DNA of 25,066 nucleotides from contig MU657171.1 of assembly GCA_026770575.1 (NCBI GenBank), positions 414,647 to 439,712 of the forward strand, given 5' to 3'. Below are positions 9,407 to 15,987 of this stretch, one piece after another. Positions within the stretch are counted from its first letter, which is position 1. The number at the start of each line of letters is the position of its first letter. Source of the stretch: Pelagophyceae sp. CCMP2097. Taxonomy: Eukaryota > Sar > Pelagophyceae. Made by a program: the position numbers and the translations under genes. The notes under the pieces were generated by a model that saw only the letters and a program-made list of their open reading frames with translations, did no database searches and had not been told where the DNA came from.

Positions 9407-9539
9407 AGGGATGAGAATCGACGGGACACTTCTTTGCGCTCGACCTGGGATGAGCGGGCTGCCGGGGGCGTGCCTGCGGGCGCAAACGACGGTGCCGCCG
9501 GCTTTTGTAGAGGCGGCCGCCGGCGTTGTCGCCGGTGAC

Positions 9540-10463
9540 ATGTTCTGGCGGCGAAATCTCTCGCGGCCGTCGTTGGCGGCTTCACGGCCGTCGTCGGCGG
9601 CCTCGCGGCCGCGATCGGTCCCCCGGCCCCGCGCGACCGTCGACGAGATGCGCGCGTGCCAGGGCATGCTCCGCGACTACACGGGCCACGTGCCCGAGGG
9701 GCCGGCGGCGGCCGAAGCCCTGCTGCTGCCGCTGCACAAGCCGGCAATCTACGGCGACGCCGGCCACCTTCACGTCTACCTCCCCACGTACGGCGCGGGC
9801 TACGGGCTTTGCGTCGCCGCGACGTTCGACGAGCGCGCAATTCCGCGGCGGCCGCGGCGGCCGCAGACCGCGGGGCCCGCGAGGCCCGCGGGTCGACGCC
9901 CGCCGGCAGCCGCCGAGCCGCCGTGCCTACGCACCGCCGCGCTCGCCGCCGCCGCTGGCCGCCTCGAGCGCGTGCACCGCTACCGCGCCGCCGTCGCGCG
10001 CCTCGAGGGGGGGGGCGCGTGACGCAGAAGATGCTGCTCGGCATTATCCAGGCCAAGGTGCAGGGACGGTCGCAGTCGGCCGCGGCGCAGAAGATTCGCG
10101 TCCGCTGCAACTTTGGCTCGTTTGGCGCCGACGGGAGCGGCGGCGTCGTCGACGAGGTCGTGTTCCGCCGCGGCCTCGAGCTCCTCAACATCCAGCTCTC
10201 CGACGAGCAGTCCACCGCCGCCTTTGCCATCTTCGACGCCGACGGCGTGCGTCGCCCGAGGTGCCGCGCGCCCGGAAACGAGCGCCTCGCTCGACTAGGC
10301 CGGCGCGGTGCCCTACGACGCCTTTTCGGCGAAAATCGCCGTCGCGCACCCGCGTGGCGGCACGGCCATCCACCCCAAGCCCATCACGACGACGCCCGCG
10401 CGCTTCAGCAGCTACGACCACGGGCACGTGCCGCCCAAGAGGAAGCCCGGCGTCACCGCCTGA
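9540..10463 (+). CDS. EF-hand-like protein, frame broken at a G9 run
   Basis: ATG 9540 starts a basic, Ser/Arg-rich N-terminus, then TVDEMRACQGMLRDYTGHVP and a His/Tyr-containing segment I do not recognise. The frame runs to TGA at 10020. The following 200 bases encode, in another frame, a convincing EF-hand pair: FGADGSGGVVDEVVF, a helix (LELLNIQLSDEQ), then FDADG. A 52-base intron (10247-10298, GTGCGT to ACTAG, phase 0) joins FDADG to AGAVPYDAFSAKI and a tail ending GVTA at stop 10461-10463. The two parts would be continuous if the run of nine G at about 10011-10019 had ten. The first loop lacks the usual Asp at position 1, and the second lacks the Glu at position 12 (Asp at 11), so calcium binding may be weak. 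Confidence 0.6.
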
Positions 10464-10692
10464 GGCGCGGCCGGACCGCCGCGGCGCGGAGGCGCCCGCG
10501 CGAGGCATCCCGCGCGGCCGCCTGCCCCTGTTAGAATCATTCGACACTCGCGCGCGTGCGGCGCGCGTGCGGCCGGCTCGGATATCGTCGTAAATACGAG
10601 TATTCGGGGGAGCTCTAGAGGGTCTTTATCAAATCCTTATGCATTTGCCTCGCGATTACGACCACGCGTCAAATTCGCCAAACTCCGCGAAG
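10464..10692. promoter_or_regulatory. Spacer upstream of the MANF-like gene
   Basis: The spacer includes an AT-rich stretch near 10585-10635. An ATG at 10639 is in frame with the MANF start at 10693 but would bury the signal peptide behind 18 polar residues, so I treat it as untranslated or rarely used. No defined promoter motif is seen. Confidence 0.35.
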
Positions 10693-11725
10693 ATGGTGCG
10701 CCTGCTGCTGCTGCTGCTCTCGGCGGCGCAGCTGTCGCAGTGCGCCAAGGTCGAGGACCCGAAGGAGTGCGAGGTCTGCATCTCTAACCTCGAGCAGATC
10801 GAGCAGCTGATCGACAAGGATCAGAAGGCCTCCAAGCAGTCGATCACCGAGGCAATCTCCAAGTGCAGACCCGGCGCCCCACGCGGCTATAGCCGCGGAC
10901 CGCGCCTCCCCGGGCCGCGGTGGCGCCGGCTGATTCGGTCGCATTCGGCCGCGGCCGCTGGCGAGAGTTAGGCCGGAGCGGCGCGCCTCCGCCATCGAGG
11001 CGTGTCCGCCGGCGGCCCGCGCGACGCCGCGCTTTTGCGCGTAGGCACTGCGGCGACTTGCAGAACGAGAAGCCGAACCCGGCGCTCTCGCAGAAGGACA
11101 GAAAGATGTGCTACTATTTTGAGCCGATCAAGGTCAGCGCTCAGCCGGGGCCTTTGCGCCGCTCGCCGGGGCCTTTGCGCTGCTCGCCGGGGCCTTTGTG
11201 CTGCTCGCCGCCGCCGGGGCCTTTGCGCCGCGCCCGCGCGCGGCACGCCGACGCGTGGGCGCCCCTCTCGTGCGCGGTTGGCCGCGCCGCTGATTCTCGG
11301 TGCAGGCGGCCATCGCGCAGCCGTTTTCGACGCGGATGCCCAAGGACCGCGTCTGCAAGCGCCTCAAAAAGGAGAACCCCGAAATCTGCCAGATCAAGTA
11401 CGCCGTCGTCGTCGAGACGGCCGGCGTCTCCGCCGAGGAGATGCTCGTGAGTCCAAACGCCGCCGCCGGTTGCCACGCGCGCCGCCGCTGCCGCGGCGCC
11501 GTCGGTGCAGCGCCGACCGCTGAAATGCCAGGCCAAGCTCAAGAAGATGCGCGTCAAGGAGCTCAAGGGCATCCTCGCCGACCGCGGTGCGCCGCGCCGC
11601 AAACGCGGAAACGCGCCGACCGCGGCGGCTCGACGGCGCCAAACGCAGGCGCCGCCTGCGACGGCTGCCTCGAGAAGGACGACTTCATCAAGAAGATCGT
11701 CGAGACGCAGGGCACGGAGCTGTAG
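10693..11725 (+). CDS. MANF/CDNF (ARMET) family protein, ER lumen
   Basis: A complete homologue of the MANF/CDNF family, ER-resident secreted factors that bind BiP/GRP78 and protect against ER stress in animals (family knowledge). Exons 10693-10862, 11045-11132, 11306-11446, 11532-11586 and 11649-11725 join in frame and give 176 residues; human MANF precursor is about 180. Visible parts: signal peptide MVRLLLLLLSAAQLSQC; N-terminal saposin-like domain starting KECEVCISNLEQ; MCYYFEPIK; KDRVCKRLKKENPEICQIKY; the SAP-like C-domain MRVKELKGILADRG; and CDGC, equal to the family CxxC. The eight family cysteines are Cys26, 29, 59, 79, 103, 114, 155 and 158. The last residues, GTEL, stand where MANF has its KDEL-like RTDL. 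Each intron phase match supports the model. The tail is 32 bases from the convergent SGNH remnant's stop. Confidence 0.95.
11145..11234 (+). repeat. 21-base tandem repeat inside MANF intron 2
   Basis: Four copies of CCGGGGCCTTTGCGCCGCTC-like units begin at 11145, 11166, 11187 and 11214; the last spacing is 27 because of an extra GCCGCC. They lie in the intron 11133-11305, so they are not coding on the plus strand. Confidence 0.85.
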
Positions 11726-11757
11726 GCGGCGACGCGGCCGGCTGGCGTTCTTTAATT

Positions 11758-12357
11758 TTACTCGACTTGGAATCGCAGGCGCGCGGCGCCTCTTCGGAGG
11801 ATTGTTTTGTGGACGGCCTCTGCGATTTGGCGGTAGCCGGCGTCGTTTGGGTGGCACTGGTCGCACGTGCGCTCGTCGCACCACCAGGCGCAGGGCTTCC
11901 AGGGCGATTCTAAGCGGCACATGTCTGGGAAGTCGCGTGCCCACGTCGGGATGCCGCCGAGCGCTCCAAAGACGTCGACGAGGCCGAGGCCGAGGCGCGC
12001 GGCGATGCGGCAATAGGCGCGGGAGGACGGAGTTGATGACCGAGTGGTTGGCGCCGATGGCGCGCACCTGCATGAGCGGCGGCGGCGTCGCCGCGAAGAT
12101 GCGCGGGCCGCCGCGCGCGCCGCCGCACGCGCGCATCGCGTCTACGAGGGCTCTGTTGTCGTCGTAAAAGGTGCAGTTGTCGAGCGTCACCGCGCCGTCG
12201 GCGCGGACGCAGTCCTAGGGCGCCGTCTGGCGCGGCCTTTCCGCGGCCCTCGCGTCGGACGCACGTGTTTCCAGTTCTTCGTCGCGCCGTCCTTGGCGTC
12301 GTTGGTCCCGAGCATGATGACGACGACGTCCCACTTGTTCCGCGCGAGCGTGTCGAA
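11758..12357 (-). pseudogene. SGNH/GDSL hydrolase remnant (no catalytic Ser block)
   Basis: The minus strand encodes the second half of an SGNH-type esterase or acylhydrolase. Exon 12357-12265 gives FDTLARNKWDVVVIMLGTND, including the block III GTND. A 50-base intron (GTGCGT to CCTAG) leads in phase 0 to DCVRADGAVTLDNCTFYDD at 12214 and on through IFAATPPPL. Near 12011-12018 the frame slips by one base: upstream it reads VINSVLPRLL, while RIAARLGLGLVDVFGALGG continues in the next frame. The end has block V, D-Q-C-H-P-N-D-A-G-Y (catalytic Asp and His), and stops at 11758. Block I (GDS), with the nucleophile Ser, is not found in the 269 bases before the next gene on the same strand. An acceptor (CCGCAG) precedes 12357, so an upstream exon once existed. 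Loss of the 5' part plus a frameshift points to a decayed gene; a sequence error could explain the frameshift only. Confidence 0.7.
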
Positions 12358-12626
12358 CTGCGGCACTCCGAGTCCAACCTCCCTCCTCACCGACCTCGAT
12401 CCCTGCCATTTTCCCTGAGCTCTTAAGCGAGCCGATTGGTTGCTGCTCCCCCCCGGGCGAGGAGCTCCTCCGGGCCTCTCGGGCGCTCTCTTGGGACCGC
12501 CGTGTCGGCCGATGGATGTTTTCACCCTTTGAGGACAGTGGCGAGTCCCTCTTGATTTTTACAGCCCGAAGGGCCTCTTCGGCTATGCCGCGGCGCCGGG
12601 CGCGTGCGGGTGCGGCGTCGCCTTTT
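12358..12626. other. Spacer between SGNH remnant and SKI8
   Basis: No GDS motif or other credible coding sequence is visible on the minus strand. GC-rich short palindromes occur (for example CCGAAGGGCCTCTTCGG near 12569). Confidence 0.5.
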
Positions 12627-13819
12627 TCAGGGGTTGGCGTCGGTGGCGTAGAACTGGACGGCGCAGTCGTCGGAGCACGAGGCGAGGCGCGAACCGTCGG
12701 GCGAGTAGGCGACGGCCCAGACGTGGTCGTGGTGGTGCGCGTCGATCTGGGCCACGCAGGCCTTTGCCTGGAAATCCCAGAGGCGGACGCTTCGGTCCGC
12801 GCCGCACGAGGCAAAGTGGCGGTTGTCCGGCGAGCATGCGACGCCGAGGACCCAGCTCGCGTGGCCGCTCAGCGCCCAAAACGGCTTCGTCGTCGCGCGG
12901 TCCACGTCGTAGGCGTGGACCTTGCAGTCGTCGGACGCCGCCAGGAGCACAGCGCCGTCGGGCGTGAACGAAATGGAACGCACCGCCTACGCTGTTGCTC
13001 GACGCCGCCAATAGAGGTGCAAAAGGCGCACCTGCTTGGAGATGCCCGCGTCGAACTTGGCCCGGACCGAAGACGTCGCCACGTCGTAGAGCACAATCGA
13101 GCCTGGGAAACGCAGTGACGGGCCGCGAGGGTGAAGGGGGCCTCACCGTCGGCACTCGACGCGGCGATGCTGGCGCCGTCGGGGCTGTACGCCACGGCCA
13201 GCGTGAAGCCTGATATGCGCCGCTCGAAAGGCCCTCGCGCGGCGGCGGGCGCACCGGTGCCGCCCCCGAGCGACGCCTCTTTTGTTCTCGACTCGACGTT
13301 CCAGACGTTGACCTGACGTCGCGGGTCCGCATACGTCGCTCGCATGCGCGCGCGCGTACCGTGCCGCGCGACGTGCCCGACGCGATGTGGGCGTCGTCGG
13401 GCGACAGCGCGAGGGTCCAGCACTCGACGGGCCCCGCGTCGATCACGCCCGTGAGCTCGCCCGTGTCCACGTCCGAGATGCGGATCACACTATCGAGCGA
13501 GGCAGAAAACACCGAGTGGCCGCTCGAGTCGACGACGACGCTCGCGACGCCTAAGGCCGCGTCCCGCGACGCGACGCGCGTTTGAAACGCACCCAAACTG
13601 TTGCCCGCCTTGACCACGTCGGGCTTCTTCTCCGTCCCCGCCGCCTTCCAGACCTTGACCGTCTCGTCGACGCTGCCCGTCCTGCGGCGCGCGTCGGCGC
13701 GCCCCAAGCCCACGGCCCGGCGAAGGGACGCACACGAGCTGGCCGCGCGACGTCCAGCAGAGCGACCAGATGCCGTCCTCGTGCGCATTCTCGATGCGCC
13801 GCTCCGGCCGCAACGACAT
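12627..13819 (-). CDS. SKI8: WDR61/SKI8 WD40-repeat protein
   Basis: Homologue of WDR61/Ski8, the WD40 subunit shared by the Ski complex (delivers mRNA to the cytoplasmic exosome) and, in many eukaryotes, the Paf1 transcription complex. Exons: 13819-13734, 13681-13360, 13312-13255, 13209-13147, 13102-13032 and 12986-12627; all five introns are 44-52 bases with matching phases. The 319-residue product is close to the human 305. It starts MSLRPERRIENAHEDGIWSL, like the family AHDDAIWS start, and carries family landmarks in order: TGSVDETVKVWK, IDAGPVECWTLALSPD, FTLAVAYSPDG, VRSISFTPDG, LSGHASWVLGVA, VWAVAYSPDGSRLASCSDD. These make seven blades. The order and wording of blades single out SKI8 rather than a generic WD40 protein. 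It lies downstream of the FKBP gene on the same strand. Confidence 0.95.
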
Positions 13820-14131
13820 GCTCGACCGCAATCGACCGAGGCGAGACGCGGCCGGGCCCGTTTCAAGGCGCTCAGTGGCACAAAAAAAGGTCGCTGCGCT
13901 CGCCGAAGACCCGTTTTGGAGAAGCTTAAGCATCCAACCGTTTTGGAGAAGCATCCAACGGCGTCGGCGTGCGCCGGACCGACGGCCCTTCTACGGACCT
14001 TGTACGACCCGGCTGGGCCTCTCAGGACCCCTGGGGTCTGTGCTTCGTTGGCGCCACTCATCGTCGCACAACATATCATTTAACCGCGTCTTCGCGGGCG
14101 GCCCCGCGGCGAGGCGGCGGCTTGGCGGCGG
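13820..14131. other. Spacer between FKBP-fusion and SKI8 genes
   Basis: It holds the 3' end of the FKBP-fusion gene and the upstream region of SKI8, both on the minus strand. Apart from the direct repeat at 13911-13952 I see nothing specific. Confidence 0.5.
13911..13952. repeat. Short direct repeat upstream of SKI8
   Basis: CCGTTTTGGAGAAGC occurs at 13911-13925 and again at 13938-13952, each followed (after TTAAG in the first) by CATCCAAC. The doublet lies 90-135 bases upstream of the SKI8 start codon, in the spacer 13820-14131. Confidence 0.8.
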
Positions 14132-15787
14132 TCAGCCGTCGTCGTACTCGTTGTCCGAGTCGAGGCTTTCCTCGACGTCGCCGGGGTCGTCGTCGTCCTC
14201 GTAGGGCCGCTCGGAGAGGCCCGGCTGCTGGAGCAGCGGCTTGGTCCAGACCTTGCGCGGCCGCCACCGAATGAGCTCCATGTCGAAGACCAAGTCGGCG
14301 TTGGGCGGGATGAGCGGCAGGCGGCCTTCCGCGCCGTAGGCGTAGGCTGCCGAGACGGTGACGCGGCTCCGCTCGCCAAACGACATTTGCAGCACGCCGC
14401 GCTCCCACCCTCGGATGACTTGGCCAATGCCCAAAACGAACTCGAAGGGCGTTCGCCTGCGCCGCGTGTTCTCGACGTGGACGTCGGGCTTCCCCGCCAG
14501 CGTGCAAATGTAGTGGCAGCGCACGACATCGCCGACGCGCGGGTACGTCTCCTCGTCGCCTGGAAAGATGACCTCGATCTGGACGTTCGCCCGGTCCAGG
14601 TTCAGCTCCAAGAGCTCCTCCTCCGTCGGCAGCAAGTCGTCCTCGTCGACGTCGCCGCCGACCTCTTGCGCGGGCGCCGACGACCTTGACGATTCCGACG
14701 AGGGCGAGTCTGAGTCGTCTTCGTCGACGTCGTCGTCGTCGTCGCCGACGTCCAAGCTCGAGTCGCCGCCGTGCTGCTGCCGCTCGTAGCGCACCTTGTA
14801 CTTTCTCAAAGCCACGTCCAACTTGCGTTGGTGCAGCCGCTTCACCACGCCGAGCTCGCGAAAGTCGTCCTCGTCCATGTTCAGCAGCAAAAGGCCGTCG
14901 ACGCGCGACTCGACGAGGGCGGGCACGTAGGCGTCCAGCTCGAGCTCCATAAACCAGGCGACGACGTGTTCATTCCTCCACGCGTCCAAGTTCTTCGCGC
15001 GCTTCTGGCCCTTCAAAGCCTCGGCCATGCGCCGGAGGCGGAGCTCGCGGTCCAGGTCGCGGTGCGTGCCCCGCTTCGCCGCGTCAACGTCCGACTCCTT
15101 GGCCTCCAACGCTGCTTTTAGGCGCACGATCTCCGCGTCGCGGTCTAGGATCAACTTCGACTCGGCCCCGATTTCAAAGTCGGGAGCGCCGCTAAGCGCC
15201 AGCTCGCGGCCGATGTGCGCCCCCTGCGCTGTCGCTGGGTTGTCCCATCGAGCGGCGCCCGTGCGCGAGTCCGTGTAGTACATGTCTCCTGACGCCGGGT
15301 CGTAGTCGCGCCGGTACACCGTCGGCAGCAGCGCCGCGACGGTGCGCCGCGCGAGGCGGCCGCGGAACGCCGCCGAAATGCGCGCCTGCGCCCGAGACGC
15401 GCGCGCGTCCGTCGGGTACGGCTCGTGGCCCTTTAAGATGGCTGGGGCCTCCCAGTAGCTCTGGCCGTTGCGCTTGTTGTAGTAAAAGTAGTCGCCCGAC
15501 TCGGCGTCGTACCCGACCTAGGCGCGCGATGACAAAGGCGCGGCCTCGAGGCGGCTTACCTCGAAGACTTTGCGGCAGAGGTCGAGGACTGCGTCGTTCG
15601 ACCGCAGCCGGCGCGAGAGGCCCTGGATCGTCGTCGCGGCGGCGTCGCGCGCGGGGTCCCGGGGCTCCTCGCCGGCCGCCGGCGCCGGCGCGGCGGCCCA
15701 GCCGCCCTTGGCCTCGCCGTCGCCAGAGTAAGAATCGCCGTCGTAATAGGCCTCCCCGCCCTTGGCCTCGTCGTCGCCGCGCGGCAT
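14132..15787 (-). CDS. IQ-WW-IQ-WW-SAM-FKBP multidomain prolyl isomerase
   Basis: ATG at 15787; exon 1 15787-15560, a 42-base intron (GTAAGC to CCTAG, phase 0), exon 2 15517-14132; 537 residues. Order: acidic/Gly N-terminus; IQ-like TTIQGLSRRLRS (about 57-70); WW-like YDAESGDYFYYNKRNGQSYW ending at W98; IQ-like ARISAAFRGRLARR (about 121-134); second WW-like YDPASGDMYYTDSRTGAARW (about 148-167); a short coiled coil; a SAM domain (253-318, DAWRNEHVVAWFMELELDAY to LHQRKLDVALRKYK); an acidic linker (333-373); and an FKBP domain (390-494). The FKBP keeps the core (CHYICTL, VIRGWERGV, YAYGAEG, IPPNADLVFDMEL), but the FKBP12 FD pair reads VE here, so isomerase activity or FK506 binding may be changed. 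No targeting signal. IQ and WW motifs suggest calmodulin and proline-ligand contacts (inference). Confidence 0.92.
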
Positions 15788-15987
15788 GCCGCGTGCGGCC
15801 TGGCCCTTCGGCTCCGGAAGGGCGAGCTCACGCGGGCACACCGGACGGCGGAGACGGAGCGCTAGCGCTGAACGACGGTTGACTCGGCTCGAGTTTTTTT
15901 TGGCGATTTTGGCGTCTCAGCTGCCATTTCAAGGAGAGCGCGTAGTCCGAGGGATTATGTCGGCAGCTTTCGGTCCGCATTACGAGG

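Larger units (their letters stand above)
8848..9539. other. Intergenic with direct and inverted repeats
   Basis: No gene is supported. Pyrimidine-rich sequence rich in CTTATGCCTC-type words follows the sulfatase stop. A roughly 43-base direct repeat, a near-perfect 30-base inverted repeat and a hairpin at 9131-9146 (GGCGCCCTTCGGCGCC core) lie here. The end of the stretch is upstream sequence of the EF-hand-like gene. Confidence 0.55.

Noticed and set aside
10639..10692. Upstream in-frame ATG for the MANF-like gene
   Set aside because: It would add 18 polar residues before a textbook signal peptide starting at 10693.
12520..12560. RDSPLS as a possible GDS block for the SGNH remnant
   Set aside because: The glycine is missing and flanking residues do not fit block I; no splice sites connect it in frame to the GTND exon.
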